A stretch of DNA of 64,000 nt from Micromonospora sp. H61 (GTDB lineage Bacteria; Actinomycetota; Actinomycetes; Mycobacteriales; Micromonosporaceae). This document shows positions 26,570 to 35,876 of the stretch, in pieces. The translations under genes and the position numbers were made by a program. The notes below the pieces were generated by a model, which ran no database searches, was not told the origin of the DNA, and saw only the letters and a program-made list of their open reading frames with translations. Location of the stretch: contig NZ_JAGPXY010000012.1 in the NCBI RefSeq assembly GCF_018070325.1, positions 51,459-115,458 of the forward strand. Direction: 5' to 3'. Numbering within the stretch: position 1 is the stretch's first letter; every line of letters begins with the position of its first letter.

Positions 26570-28184
26570 GCCGGGACTGGAGGCAAGCTGTCAACTGATC
26601 CAAGCCCAGCGAACCCAGCTCCAGGGCCTGGCGATGGAATGCGCGCCGGTCGCCGGGGAAGGACGAGCGGCCTGCCAGCCACACGCGCTCACCCGCCTTG
26701 TAGGCCAGCGCCTGCCCTGGCCGGCCCAGGTAACGCGCGAGCTCGGCGGATGCGTACGGCCCCTGATGGCAGCGGTCCTGCAACAGCTTCAGCGCCGCGT
26801 CCGCCGTCCACACGGCTCCATCGCCAGCTGGCATCGGCAGTCGCAGGTGCAGGCCGATGTCGAGCACGACCCGCGCGGCGCGCAGCAGCCGCATGTACAG
26901 GTACCCCAGTCGAGCACCCGGCTGTTCGTAGAGCCCGAGCTCGTCCATGAACCGCTCGGCGTACAGTGCCCAGCCCTCCTGGCTGCCGGAGAGGCCGCCG
27001 AGCAGGTTGAGCCTCTGCCCGAGGCCACCCCGGCACACCTCCGAGCCGAGGTGGAGGTGGTGGCCGGGAACACCCTCGTGATAGGCGGTGCTGTAGGCGT
27101 ACCAGGTGGGGAAACTCGTCGCGTCCTCGGGGACTGACCACCAGACCCGGCCCGGCCGCGTCAGGTCCCGCGACGGCCCGGTGTAGGCGATGCCGGACGA
27201 CGTGGTCAACCGCGACTCGACGCGCCGCAACGGGGCGGGGATGTCGAAGTACACGCCGTCCAGCCGCTCGGTGGCGGCCTCCAACAGTTCCTGCAACCAC
27301 GCGGCGAACGACTCCCTGCTGTGCAGGGTGCCGGGTGCGTCGGGGCTGTTGAGCCGGGCAAGCGCCTCTGGCACGCTCCCGCCCAGAGCCTTCGCTTCCG
27401 CGATCAGTTCTGCCTCTATCGCTCTGAACTCGTCCCAGCCCCAGCCGTACAGCTCACGCACATCAGGCTGGGCCGCGAGGAAGGTGCGCACCCAGAGTTC
27501 GTACCGCTGCTCGCCGAACGTCTCCTCCTCGACGGCCTGTGGTGCCAGATCCGCTGTCAGCGTCCCAGCCAGTTTCTGGTACGCCTCTCTCGCGTCCGTC
27601 GCTGCGGCCTGCAACGACGCCCGCTGACACCCCTCGCCGTAGCGCTCCACCAGGGCGACATCGTCGTCGATCCAGTTGCGGCAGCGCTGCGCGACGAGCT
27701 CCACTTGACGCCGCGCCGGCAGATTGCCGCGCTCTGCGGCGAGTGAGAGGCTGCGGGCATACCCGTCCAGGGCGGCGGGGATCGCGGCTACGCGTGCGCC
27801 GACACGAGCCCAGGCCTCCTCGAAGGCAGCGCCCTCGGCGTCGGAGCCGGGAACCGCGGCCTCGACGGCCTGGCGGATGAGCTGGAGCGGACCGGTGGCG
27901 GCCACGTGCAGTTCGCGCAGGTCCTCCCCGGCATCGTGGAAGGCGATACGCGTGTGCAGCCGTTCGGCGAGGTGAGCGTGCAGCGGGCCGGTGGCCGCCA
28001 GTGCGTCGCCCAGGCTCTCGAGCTCGCCCAGGGCGCGGGCTGCGAGGTCGGCCCGGGCCTGGTGGCCCTCCGGGCTGTAGTCGGTGAGCCCGTCGACATC
28101 CTGCTCGCCAGCCTCGACGACCGCTGTGCAGGGGTCGAGGCTGGCCATGTCGCACAGGAGCCGATTGGCGAAGCCCTCGATCAC
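26523..28184 (-). CDS. DUF885 family protein (probable zinc metallopeptidase)
   Basis: The 553-residue protein carries the DUF885 zinc motif [13 protein letters not shown] (HExxPGHH) and, about 40 residues later, [15 protein letters not shown] with the third ligand glutamate. These are M32/M2-like gluzincin features. No signal peptide is seen. The gene lies antisense between an intact ECF sigma gene and a second degenerate copy of that gene's 3' end. Its C-terminal 15 codons are read antisense to the sigma tail. Its base composition looks a little less extreme than the neighbours, which suggests insertion as a cassette. Confidence 0.85.
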   Translation of the reverse strand: MIEGFANRLLCDMASLDPCTAVVEAGEQDVDGLTDYSPEGHQARADLAARALGELESLGDALAATGPLHAHLAERLHTRIAFHDAGEDLRELHVAATGPLQLIRQAVEAAVPGSDAEGAAFEEAWARVGARVAAIPAALDGYARSLSLAAERGNLPARRQVELVAQRCRNWIDDDVALVERYGEGCQRASLQAAATDAREAYQKLAGTLTADLAPQAVEEETFGEQRYELWVRTFLAAQPDVRELYGWGWDEFRAIEAELIAEAKALGGSVPEALARLNSPDAPGTLHSRESFAAWLQELLEAATERLDGVYFDIPAPLRRVESRLTTSSGIAYTGPSRDLTRPGRVWWSVPEDATSFPTWYAYSTAYHEGVPGHHLHLGSEVCRGGLGQRLNLLGGLSGSQEGWALYAERFMDELGLYEQPGARLGYLYMRLLRAARVVLDIGLHLRLPMPAGDGAVWTADAALKLLQDRCHQGPYASAELARYLGRPGQALAYKAGERVWLAGRSSFPGDRRAFHRQALELGSLGLDQLTACLQSRPTPVADARSGPSRAR

Positions 28185-28215
28185 GGGGCCATGCTAGGGC
28201 CTCGACCTAGCTGCC

Positions 28216-28382
28216 GTGGTACGAGCCGCATCGATCGCGGTGGCCCGGCTCGGTCGGGACGCCGAGGCCGTCGACGCGTACCGGACGGCCGTCGCCTTCA
28301 CGGACAACGCCGCCCGAACAGGCCTTCCTCACCGCCCGCGCGGCGGTCCTCAGCGCGTGTTTGTCATCGGGGTAGGCCGGGA
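28216..28382 (+). pseudogene. Degenerate duplicate of the ECF sigma-factor 3' end
   Basis: This stretch aligns by eye with 26417-26576, the last codons and post-stop bases of the sigma gene. Shared words include GAGGCCGTCGA, GCGTACCGGACGG, ACGGACAACGC and the post-stop GGGGTAGGCCGGGA. The reading frame breaks after the DNAA codons, so it is not functional. It lies directly beyond the start of the DUF885 gene. Confidence 0.8.
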
Positions 28383-28417
28383 ACCCGACGCACCGCCGCA
28401 GCAGGGATGGGGGGGCC

Positions 28418-29551
28418 ATGGCGTACCGACCGACCGCCGTCGACACCGTGCCCGACCTGTCCACCCTCACGCTGGGCGTGGAGGAGGAGTACCTGCTGCT
28501 CGACCCGGACAGCGGCCGGAACCTGCCGGTCGCCGATGAGGTGCTCGCCGCGCTGCGCGGCCTCGCCCGGGACCAGAGCCGCCAGGAGTTCCGGCACAGC
28601 ATGGTGGAGATGGTCACCCCGGTCTGCTCCGACCTCACCGAACTGCGCGCGCACCTGGTGGCGCTGCGCCGATCCGCCGCCGAGGCCGCCACGGCGGCCG
28701 GCGCCCGACTGGTGGCGGTCGGCGCCACCCCGGTGGCCGAACCCCACCGGACGGTCCCCGACGAACCGCGCTACCACGCGATGTCGCGCCGGTACGGTCC
28801 GGTGGCGCACGACCCGGCGGTGTGTGGCTGTCACGTGCACGTCGGGCTGCCCGACCGGGAACTGGCCGTGCAGGTCTGCAACCACCTGCGGGTGTGGCTG
28901 CCGGTGGTGCAGGCGATCACCACCAACTCGCCGCTGCACGACGGGTACGACACCGGGCACGCCAGTTGGCGCTCGATGCAGTTGGAACGCTGGCCCAGCA
29001 TCGGACCGACGCCGTTCTTCGACTCCGTCGCCGACTACGACCGCACTGTCGGCGAGCTGATCGCCGCCGGCATCATGCTCGACGCGGCGATGGTCTACTG
29101 GTACGCCCGGCCGTCGTCGACCTACCCGACGGTGGAGGTGCGGGTCGGTGACGTCTGCACCGAGGTGGACGACGCGGTGCTGGTCGCCGCGCTGGTCCGG
29201 TCCCTCGTGGCCACCCTCGCCGACGACGTACGCGCCGGGGTGAGCGCCCCGAACGTCCGGGACTGCCTGGTCGCCGCGGCGCACTGGCGGGCCGCCCACG
29301 ACGGTCTCGACGGCGAGCTGATCGACCTGCGTGCCGGCGGCACCCGCCCCGCGTGGGCACTCGTCGACGAGCTGATGGCGGTGATCGCCCCGGCCCTGCT
29401 GCGCCACGGCGACCTCGGGTACGTGTTGGCGCAGCTCGCCCGGCTGCGCCGCGACGGCACCGGCGCCACTCGGCAGCGGCGGGTGCTGGAGCGCGCCGGA
29501 GACCTGCACGTGGTCCTCGACGACCTGGTCGCCCGCACCGCCGCCGGCTGA
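28418..29551 (+). CDS. Carboxylate-amine ligase of the YbdK / glutamate-cysteine ligase 2 family
   Basis: The 377-residue GCS2-type enzyme starts with LTLGVEEEYLLLDPDSGRN, the ATP/glutamate-binding start of this family. It continues with RQEFRHSMVEMVTP, CGCHVHVGLPDRE and PTVEVRVGDVCTEVDDA. YbdK homologues show weak gamma-glutamyl-ligase activity; actinomycete members may make gamma-glutamyl amides or ergothioneine precursors, but the substrate is unknown. A separate Met-rich start is absent and the ATG at 28418 follows a GGATGGGGGGG stretch. Confidence 0.87.
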   Translation: MAYRPTAVDTVPDLSTLTLGVEEEYLLLDPDSGRNLPVADEVLAALRGLARDQSRQEFRHSMVEMVTPVCSDLTELRAHLVALRRSAAEAATAAGARLVAVGATPVAEPHRTVPDEPRYHAMSRRYGPVAHDPAVCGCHVHVGLPDRELAVQVCNHLRVWLPVVQAITTNSPLHDGYDTGHASWRSMQLERWPSIGPTPFFDSVADYDRTVGELIAAGIMLDAAMVYWYARPSSTYPTVEVRVGDVCTEVDDAVLVAALVRSLVATLADDVRAGVSAPNVRDCLVAAAHWRAAHDGLDGELIDLRAGGTRPAWALVDELMAVIAPALLRHGDLGYVLAQLARLRRDGTGATRQRRVLERAGDLHVVLDDLVARTAAG

Positions 29552-29573
29552 CGGCCCGTCACGGCCCAGCGGG

Positions 29574-31358
29574 TCAGCGGATGTCGTGGGTCTGGAGCCA
29601 CAGCTCCAGCAGGCCGAGTTGCCACAGCTTGTTGCTGCCGGCCGCGGCCTCCGCCCGGTCCGGCTCGGCCAGCAGATGTGCCACGTACTCCGGGCGGAAC
29701 AGCCCCCGCTCGCGCGCGGCCGGCGCCTGCAACGCTTCGGCCACCAGCTCGCGCACCGGGCCGTCCACGTTGCGCAGTGCCGGCACCGGGAAGTAGCCCT
29801 TGGGCCGGTCGATCACCTCGGCGGGCAGCACCTCACGGGCGACCTCCTTGAGCACGCCCTTGCCGCCCTGACTGACCTTGTGCTCCGGCGGGCAGTGCGC
29901 GGCCAGGGTGACCAGGTCCTGGTCGAGGAAGGGCGTACGCACCTCCAGACCCCACGCCATGCTCATGCTGTCCACCCGCTTGACCGGGTCGTCGGGGAGC
30001 ATCAGGTGGGTGTCCAGGCGCAGCACGGCGTCCAGCGCGGTCTGCGCCCCGGGCGTGGCGAGGTGCCCGGTGAGCAGGTCCCGGCTGGCGTCGTGCTCCA
30101 GCGCGTACGCCGGGCCGACGATGCGGCGCAGCTCGTCGTGGTCGCGGTCGAAGAACGCGGCGGCGAACGTCTCGGCGGCGCCGTGCCGGGGCGCCTCGAC
30201 GAGTGGCTGGTGGTAGCCGTAGCCGGCGAACACCTCGTCGGCGCCCTGACCCGACTGGGCCACCTTCACGTGCTGCGCCACCTGCTCGGAGAGCAGGTGG
30301 AAGGCGACCACGTCGTGGCTACCCATCGGCTCGGTCATCGCCAGCACGGCCCGTCGGACGGCGGGCACCAGGTCGTCGTCGGCCAGTCGGATCCGATGGT
30401 GGTCGGTGTCGTACGCGCGGGCCACCAGGTCGGAGTAGTGGAACTCGTCGCCGGACTCGCCGTCGCGGCTGTCGAAGCCGATGCTGAACGTCCGCAGGTG
30501 TTGCTGGCCGGCCTCGGCGAGCAGCGCCACGATGAGGCTGGAGTCCAGTCCGCCGGAGAGCAGCACCCCCACCGGCACGTCGGCGACCAGCCGTCGGCGT
30601 ACCGCCGCGCGCAGCGCGTCGCCGATCGCGGCCCGCCAGTCGGCGGCGTCCATCCCTTCGTCGGCGGGCTCCCGCACGTAGTCGGGTCGCCAGTAGACCT
30701 CCTCGCGGCTGCTCCCGTCCGCCTCGATCACCCGCAGGGTGGCCGGCGGCAACTTGCGCACGCCACGCAGCACCGTCCGCGGCGCGGGCACGATAGAGTG
30801 CCAGGACAGGTAGTGGTGCAGCGCCACCGGGTCGATGCCGGTGTCGACGTCACCGGCCCGCAGCAGGGCGGGCAGGGTGGAAGCGAACCGCAGCCGTCCC
30901 GGTGTCTCGGCGAGGTAGAGCGGTTTGATGCCGAGTCGGTCGCGGGCCAGGATCAGCCGCCGCCGCACCCGGTCGACCAGCCCGATCGCGAACATGCCGA
31001 CCAGGTGGTCGACGAAACGTTCACCCCAGTGGGCGTACGCCACCAGGATCACCTCGGTGTCGCTGGTGGAGTGGAAGGCGTACCCGGCGTGGCGCAACTC
31101 CTCGCGCAGTTCCGGGTAGTTGTAGATGCAGCCGTTGAAGACCAGCGCCAGGCCCAGGTCGTCGCGGACCATCGGCTGCCCGCCCGCGTCGGACAGGTCG
31201 ATGATGGTCAGCCGGCGGTGCCCCAGGGTCACCCAACCGTCGGCGAACAGGCCCTCGTCGTCCGGGCCGCGTGAGCGCATCGCCTCGGTCATCCGGGTGA
31301 CCGCCGCCGCGTCGGGCGAGCGGCCGTCGAACCGCGCCTCCCCGCTGATCCCGCACAT
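29574..31358 (-). CDS. Asparagine synthase-like amidotransferase, probably for N-acetylglutaminylglutamine amide
   Basis: The 594-residue enzyme has an N-terminal glutaminase with catalytic Cys2 (MCGISGEARFDG) and a C-terminal synthetase with the PP-loop VLLSGGLDSSLIVALLA. The wording of several stretches (VPAPRTVLRGVRKLPPATLR, VRTPFLDQDLVTLAAHCPPE) resembles the amidotransferase of the NAGGN osmolyte pathway more than AsnB. The usual NAGGN partners (GNAT/ATP-grasp ligase and M42 peptidase) are not in the window, so the assignment is tentative and ordinary asparagine synthase remains possible. It is convergent with the carboxylate-amine ligase gene. Confidence 0.8.
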   Translation of the reverse strand: MCGISGEARFDGRSPDAAAVTRMTEAMRSRGPDDEGLFADGWVTLGHRRLTIIDLSDAGGQPMVRDDLGLALVFNGCIYNYPELREELRHAGYAFHSTSDTEVILVAYAHWGERFVDHLVGMFAIGLVDRVRRRLILARDRLGIKPLYLAETPGRLRFASTLPALLRAGDVDTGIDPVALHHYLSWHSIVPAPRTVLRGVRKLPPATLRVIEADGSSREEVYWRPDYVREPADEGMDAADWRAAIGDALRAAVRRRLVADVPVGVLLSGGLDSSLIVALLAEAGQQHLRTFSIGFDSRDGESGDEFHYSDLVARAYDTDHHRIRLADDDLVPAVRRAVLAMTEPMGSHDVVAFHLLSEQVAQHVKVAQSGQGADEVFAGYGYHQPLVEAPRHGAAETFAAAFFDRDHDELRRIVGPAYALEHDASRDLLTGHLATPGAQTALDAVLRLDTHLMLPDDPVKRVDSMSMAWGLEVRTPFLDQDLVTLAAHCPPEHKVSQGGKGVLKEVAREVLPAEVIDRPKGYFPVPALRNVDGPVRELVAEALQAPAARERGLFRPEYVAHLLAEPDRAEAAAGSNKLWQLGLLELWLQTHDIR

Positions 31359-31455
31359 CAGCCGGGCCTCCCGTCACCTCGCCCCGACCGGTGCCGGCCG
31401 GTCCCGCCGACCGGACGGGGCCGCTGGCTACCCGTGGGCGCGGGGAGCAAACCCG

Positions 31456-31887
31456 TCAGCCGCGCAGGGTACGGAGGATGCGGGCCAGCTCGGTGCGGTC
31501 GGTGTCGTCGAGGTGCCCGAAGAAGCGGTCGGCCTCGGCCCGGCGGGCGGCCCGGATGGCGGTGCTGACCCGGTCGCCCTCCTCGGTGAGCGCGACCAGG
31601 GTCGCCCGACGGTCGGCCGGGTCGGGTCGGCGTTCGACCAGCCCTCGCATCTGGAGGTCGTCGACGACCTCGGTCGCCGAGCGGGGCGCGATGCGCAGGT
31701 GCTCGGCGAGGGTGCCGGGGCGTACCTCACCGTGCCGGGCCAGCACGCCGAGGGCCCGGGACTGGCTGGGCGTGACGTCCCAGGGCGCCAGTGAGTCGCG
31801 GCTCTGCCGGCGCAGACGGGACGCCACGGCCCAGAACGTCTCCGCCAGGCTCTCGTCGTCGGCGCTCTCGACGGTGTGCTCGGTCAC
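31456..31887 (-). CDS. MarR-family transcriptional regulator
   Basis: The 143-residue winged-helix regulator has ESLAETFWAVASRLRRQSRD, the recognition helix in RIAPRSATEVVDDLQMRGLV, and the wing RRPDPADRRATLVALTEEG (the DxR motif). It is divergent from the ABC exporter at 31962 across 74 bp containing a palindrome, so it most likely represses itself and the exporter until a ligand, perhaps a drug, binds. It starts at GTG 31887. Confidence 0.92.
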   Translation of the reverse strand: MTEHTVESADDESLAETFWAVASRLRRQSRDSLAPWDVTPSQSRALGVLARHGEVRPGTLAEHLRIAPRSATEVVDDLQMRGLVERRPDPADRRATLVALTEEGDRVSTAIRAARRAEADRFFGHLDDTDRTELARILRTLRG

Positions 31888-31918
31888 CGGAATACGGTAG
31901 CAGGATATGTGGTTGCTC

Positions 31919-31931
31919 CCTCATGATGAGG
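31919..31931. promoter_or_regulatory. Candidate MarR operator
   Basis: CCTCATGATGAGG has perfect 6-bp arms around one base and sits midway between the divergent MarR and ABC exporter genes. Flanking GTTGCTC and GTAAC extend the symmetry imperfectly. Confidence 0.5.
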
Positions 31932-31961
31932 TAACCTCAGCAATATTGTCGACGAAAGGTA

Positions 31962-33764
31962 GTGCCCCCCTTGGAACCCACCCCGAAGGGCCGCGACCGC
32001 GGCCACCGCACCGTCAGCGCCGAGGAGAAGACGCAGGCCCGTCAGGTGTCGCTGCGCCGCATCGGTCGCCTGTTCACCCCCCACCGGCCGGCGCTGGCCG
32101 CCGTCACCGCGATCATCGTGGTCTCCTCGATCATCGCGATGGCCACCCCGTTCCTGCTGCGTGCCGTGATCGACCGGGCCCTGCCGCAGGGCGACGTGAC
32201 GCTGCTGGTCTGGCTGGTCGTCGGCATGGTCGCCGTCGCGGCGGTGACCTCCGCCCTGGGCGTCATGCAGACCTGGATCTCCACCCAGGTCGGCCAGCGG
32301 GTCATGCACCGACTGCGCACCGACGTCTTCAGCCACCTCCAGCGCCAGTCGCTCGGCTTCTTCACCCGCACCCGCACCGGCGAGGTGCAGTCCCGGATCA
32401 CCAACGACATCGGCGGCATGCAGGCGGTGGTCACCTCCACCGCCACCGCCGTCGCCGCCAACCTCACCACAGTGGTCGCCACGGTCGTCGCCATGGTCGC
32501 GCTCTCCTGGCAGCTCTCCCTGGTCTCGCTCGTGGTGCTGCCCCCGGCCATCTGGCTGACCCGTCGGGTCGCCCGGATGCGTCGCGAGATCACCGCCCAA
32601 CGGCAACGCGAACTCGCCGACCTCAACGTCACAGTGGAGGAGGGGCTCTCGATCAGTGGCGTCCAGCTGGCCAAGACCCTCGGCACCGGCCCGGCGCTGA
32701 TCGACCGGTTCACCGCCTCCTCGGCCCGCCTTGTCGACCTGGAGCTGCGCAGTGAGCTGGCCGGCCGCTGGCGGATGGCCTCGATGAGCATCATCTTCGC
32801 CGCCGTACCGGCGGTCATCTACCTCGCCGCCGGGCTGCCCGGCACCGCCGGCACGCTGAGCATCGGCACCCTTGTCGCCTTCACGGCCCTGCAGGGCGGC
32901 CTGTTCCGACCGCTGATGGGACTGCTCAACGTGGGTGTCTCGCTCACCGCCTCGCTGGCGCTCTTCGCCCGGATCTTCGAATACCTGGACCTACCGGTCG
33001 ACGTGGCCGACCCCACCGAGCCGGTCCGCCTCGACCCCTCCCAGGTACGCGGCCACCTGCGCCTGGAGGACGTCACCTTCGGCTACCCGGGCAGCGACAC
33101 CGCAGCCCTCGCCGGGATCACCCTCGACGTGCCCGCCGGCACCAGCCTCGCCCTGGTCGGCGAGACCGGCTCGGGCAAGAGCACCCTCGCCGGGCTGGTC
33201 AGCCGACTGCACGACCCGACCGCCGGCCGGATCACCGTCGACGGCGTCGACCTGCGCGACCTGCGCCTGGCCGACCTGGCCGCGATCGTCGGCGTGGTCA
33301 GCCAGGAGACGTACCTGCTGCACACCACCGTCCGGGCGAACCTGCGCTACGCCGGGCCCGAGGCCACCGACGCCGAGATCGAGGACGCCGCCCGCGCCGC
33401 CCAGATCCACGATCTCATCGCCGGGCTGCCCGACGGGTACGACACAGTGGTCGGCTCACGCGGGCACCGGTTCTCCGGCGGTGAGAAGCAGCGCCTCGCC
33501 ATCGCCAGGACGCTGCTGCGCGACCCGCGCATCCTGGTCCTCGACGAGGCCACCAGCGCGCTGGACACCGAGACCGAACGCGCCGTACAGCGGGCCTTCG
33601 ACGTGCTCGCCCAGGGGCGCACCACGATCACCATCGCGCACCGGCTCTCCACGGTCCGCGACGCCGATCAGATCGCGGTGCTCGACCACGGTCGGATCGT
33701 CGAGGCCGGCACCCACGCCAGCCTGCTGGACAGCAACGGCCGCTACGCGACGCTGGCTGCCTGA
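31962..33764 (+). CDS. ABC-type multidrug exporter, fused membrane and ATPase domains
   Basis: The 600-residue half-transporter has six helices in residues about 40-330. The ATPase domain carries Walker A GETGSGKST, Q-loop VVSQETYL, signature FSGGEKQRLAIART, Walker B ILVLDEATSALD and H-loop AHRLST. It acts as a homodimer (or with an unlinked partner) to export a hydrophobic compound. The GTG at 31962 has AAAGG upstream. Divergent MarR control fits drug efflux. Confidence 0.93.
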   Translation: MPPLEPTPKGRDRGHRTVSAEEKTQARQVSLRRIGRLFTPHRPALAAVTAIIVVSSIIAMATPFLLRAVIDRALPQGDVTLLVWLVVGMVAVAAVTSALGVMQTWISTQVGQRVMHRLRTDVFSHLQRQSLGFFTRTRTGEVQSRITNDIGGMQAVVTSTATAVAANLTTVVATVVAMVALSWQLSLVSLVVLPPAIWLTRRVARMRREITAQRQRELADLNVTVEEGLSISGVQLAKTLGTGPALIDRFTASSARLVDLELRSELAGRWRMASMSIIFAAVPAVIYLAAGLPGTAGTLSIGTLVAFTALQGGLFRPLMGLLNVGVSLTASLALFARIFEYLDLPVDVADPTEPVRLDPSQVRGHLRLEDVTFGYPGSDTAALAGITLDVPAGTSLALVGETGSGKSTLAGLVSRLHDPTAGRITVDGVDLRDLRLADLAAIVGVVSQETYLLHTTVRANLRYAGPEATDAEIEDAARAAQIHDLIAGLPDGYDTVVGSRGHRFSGGEKQRLAIARTLLRDPRILVLDEATSALDTETERAVQRAFDVLAQGRTTITIAHRLSTVRDADQIAVLDHGRIVEAGTHASLLDSNGRYATLAA

Positions 33765-33784
33765 AACCCGGATCACAACCGTCT

Positions 33785-33808
33785 CGAAACAGTCTTAGAA
33801 CTGTCTCG
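33785..33808. terminator. Bidirectional terminator hairpin
   Basis: CGAAACAGT and ACTGTCTCG can pair in 8 of 9 positions around a short loop. The stem lies between the ABC exporter stop and the stop of the convergent TetR gene, directly against the latter. Confidence 0.6.
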
Positions 33809-34774
33809 TTATGGTGCCGTCAGGTGGCGGTAAACGGTCGCCCGCGAAACCCCCAGCGCGGCGGCGATGGCGTCCACCGAGTGGGTGCCCGCCGCATGCA
33901 TCCGCCGGGCCGCCTCGACCTGCTCCCGGCTCAGCGCAGGCGGCCGTCCCGGCCGCCGACGTCGGCTCGTCGCCCCCGCACCGTCGGCCACGCCCGGTGG
34001 CGTCGCCGAGCTAGCGCTTGCCGGGGCCGCGCCCCTCGCTGTCACACGCGTCGGGGCTTCGCCCGCTGGCGGCGGGACCGTCGTGCGCGGGGCGGCTGTG
34101 ACGTCCGTGCGCGGCCCGGTCGTGGGGTCCGTGCGCGATCCGGCTGTGGGGTCCGTGCGCGGCCCGGCTGCGGGGTCCGCGTGCGGCGCGGTCGCGGGGT
34201 CGGCGCGCGGCCCGGCTGCGGGGTCCGTGGGCAGCGGGGCCAGCAGTCGGCGTGCGCCGTCGAGCATGTCGGCGCGCAGCACCTCGTCGGACACGTCGGT
34301 GAAGAAAACGACCGGATCGCTGCACGCGCCCACCGCCTGGACCGCGAGGACCCGCTCGCGACGCCCCGCGTTCGGTCCGGCGATGAGGTCGTTGGCCCGC
34401 ATCGCGACCTCCATCAGGCGGTGGTACGTGTCGCCCCGGCCGATCAGCGCGATGTCGTGGAAGAGCATGCCGAGCGGCCGGCGGTGGGCGAGCATGGTGT
34501 CCAGCCAGCCCTCCAGCACCGTCCACCGGGCCCGCTCGGTGGGCTGTGTCTGCGCCGAGTCGAGCAGCGCCTCCAGATCCGCCACCAACGGCTCGACCAG
34601 GGCGGCGAGCAGATGCTCCTTGGCGGGGAAGTGGTACAGGATCGCGGTCTTGGTGAGGCGCAGCCGCTCGCCGATCTGGCGCAGCGAGGTGCGCTGGTAG
34701 CCGTGTTCGGCGAACAGGTCGAGCGCGGCGCGCAGGATCCGGGTGCGGGTGTCGTCCGCGGGATCGGCGGTCAT
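33809..34774 (-). CDS. TetR-family repressor with repeat linker and additional C-terminal helix-turn-helix
   Basis: The 321-residue protein is far longer than a normal TetR (about 200). Residues 1-57 are the TetR HTH (LRQIGERLRLTKTAILYHF) and residues to about 180 the ligand-binding core. Residues 184-231 are six 8-residue repeats of the DPAAGPRA type. After a Pro/Ala-rich stretch come RRRRPGRPP (270-278, AT-hook-like GRP core) and a resolvase/Hin-type HTH (279-321, SREQVEAARRMHAAGTHSVD and AAALGVSRATVYRHL). The ATG at 34774 is chosen because homology begins there. It is divergent from an ABC-2 exporter with a perfect palindrome at its promoter, which it should repress. Confidence 0.88.
   Translation of the reverse strand: MTADPADDTRTRILRAALDLFAEHGYQRTSLRQIGERLRLTKTAILYHFPAKEHLLAALVEPLVADLEALLDSAQTQPTERARWTVLEGWLDTMLAHRRPLGMLFHDIALIGRGDTYHRLMEVAMRANDLIAGPNAGRRERVLAVQAVGACSDPVVFFTDVSDEVLRADMLDGARRLLAPLPTDPAAGPRADPATAPHADPAAGPRTDPTAGSRTDPTTGPRTDVTAAPRTTVPPPAGEAPTRVTARGAAPASASSATPPGVADGAGATSRRRRPGRPPALSREQVEAARRMHAAGTHSVDAIAAALGVSRATVYRHLTAP
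34082..34225 (-). repeat. Six 24-bp in-frame tandem repeats inside the TetR gene
   Basis: Six consecutive 24-bp units encode DPAAGPRA, DPATAPHA, DPAAGPRT, DPTAGSRT, DPTTGPRT and DVTAAPRT. The units keep the reading frame, so copy-number change by slippage would alter linker length between the two DNA-binding modules without breaking the protein. Confidence 0.85.
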
Positions 34775-34818
34775 GCCGGCCAGCCTAGCGACGTCCTGAC
34801 CGGTGGGCACCATCACCA

Positions 34819-34848
34819 TTGATTCGACTGACCGTTGGTCAGTACAGT
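34819..34848 (+). promoter_or_regulatory. Promoter of the ABC-2 exporter with TetR operator in its spacer
   Basis: TTGATT (34819-34824) and TACAGT (34843-34848), 18 bp apart, resemble -35 and -10 boxes. The spacer is filled by ACTGACCGTTGGTCAGT (34827-34843), a perfect 7-bp inverted repeat around GTT, typical of TetR operators. Repressor binding would block RNA polymerase directly. Confidence 0.7.
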
Positions 34849-34883
34849 GGTGGCGGTCGACGCAGCCAACGGCAGGAGGGGCC

Positions 34884-35876
34884 ATGCCCGTCATCTCGAT
34901 CGGCAACCTGGTCAAGACGTTCGGCGCCATCCGGGCACTCGACGGGTTGGACCTGCACGTCGAGCAGGGGGAGGTGCACGGCTTCCTCGGGCCCAACGGC
35001 TCCGGAAAGTCCACCACCATCCGGATCCTGCTCGGGCTGCTCCGCCGCGACTCCGGCGACGCCAAGGTGCTCGGCGCCGACCCGTGGCGCGACGCGGTCC
35101 GCCTGCACCGCCGGCTGGCGTACGTGCCTGGCGACGTCAGCCTCTGGCCCAACCTCACCGGCGGGGAAGCCATCGACCTGCTCGGTCAACTGCGCGGCGG
35201 CCTCGACCGGCGTCGCCGCGACGAGCTGCTGCACCGCTTCGACCTGGACCCGACCCGCCGCTGCCGCACCTACTCCAAGGGCAACCGGCAGAAGGTAGCC
35301 ATCGTCGCCGCCTTCTCCTCCCCGGTGGAGCTGTACGTGCTCGACGAGCCGACCTCCGGCCTCGACCCCCTCATGGAGGCGGTGTTCCAGGACGAGGTCC
35401 GGCGGGTCAAGCAGGCCGGCGCCACAGTGCTGCTCTCCAGCCACGTGCTCGCCGAGGTCGAGGCGCTCTGCGACCGGGTCAGCATCATCCGCGAGGGCCG
35501 CACCGTCGAATCCGGCACCCTCACCCAGCTGCGCCACCTCACCCGCACGGCCGTGACCGTCGAGACCGCCCGCCCGGTCACCGGCCTGGACGCGCTGCCC
35601 GGCGTGCACGACGTACACGAGGTCGACGGCCGCACCCACCTGGAGGTCGAGCCGGCCCACCTCGACGAGCTGCTCGGCCAGCTCATCCGCTTCGGCGTCC
35701 GCGCGCTGACCAGCACACCACCCACCCTGGAGCAGCTCTTCCTCCGCCACTACGGCGACGACCCCGCCGCCACTGCTGGCACGGACGCTCCCGCCACCGC
35801 CGCATCGGGGGCTCCCGCCGCCGGCTCCTCGGACGCCGATGTGCAGGCGGACGCCCCGCAGGGCGGTGCCCGGTGA
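34884..35876 (+). CDS. ABC-2 type exporter ATP-binding protein
   Basis: The 330-residue ATPase has Walker [10 protein letters not shown], the degenerate signature [15 protein letters not shown] (SKGxxQK), Walker [14 protein letters not shown] and the switch SSHVLAEVE. It resembles DrrA-type drug-resistance ATPases and has an Ala/Pro-rich C-terminal tail of about 40 residues. The ATG has AGGAGG upstream and its stop overlaps the permease start (GTGA). Expression is presumably induced when the divergent TetR releases its operator. Confidence 0.93.
   Translation: MPVISIGNLVKTFGAIRALDGLDLHVEQGEVHGFLGPNGSGKSTTIRILLGLLRRDSGDAKVLGADPWRDAVRLHRRLAYVPGDVSLWPNLTGGEAIDLLGQLRGGLDRRRRDELLHRFDLDPTRRCRTYSKGNRQKVAIVAAFSSPVELYVLDEPTSGLDPLMEAVFQDEVRRVKQAGATVLLSSHVLAEVEALCDRVSIIREGRTVESGTLTQLRHLTRTAVTVETARPVTGLDALPGVHDVHEVDGRTHLEVEPAHLDELLGQLIRFGVRALTSTPPTLEQLFLRHYGDDPAATAGTDAPATAASGAPAAGSSDADVQADAPQGGAR

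Noticed and set aside
34775..35173. Long N-terminal extension of the TetR frame
   Set aside because: It runs antisense through the exporter ATPase gene and across its promoter; TetR homology begins at ATG 34774.
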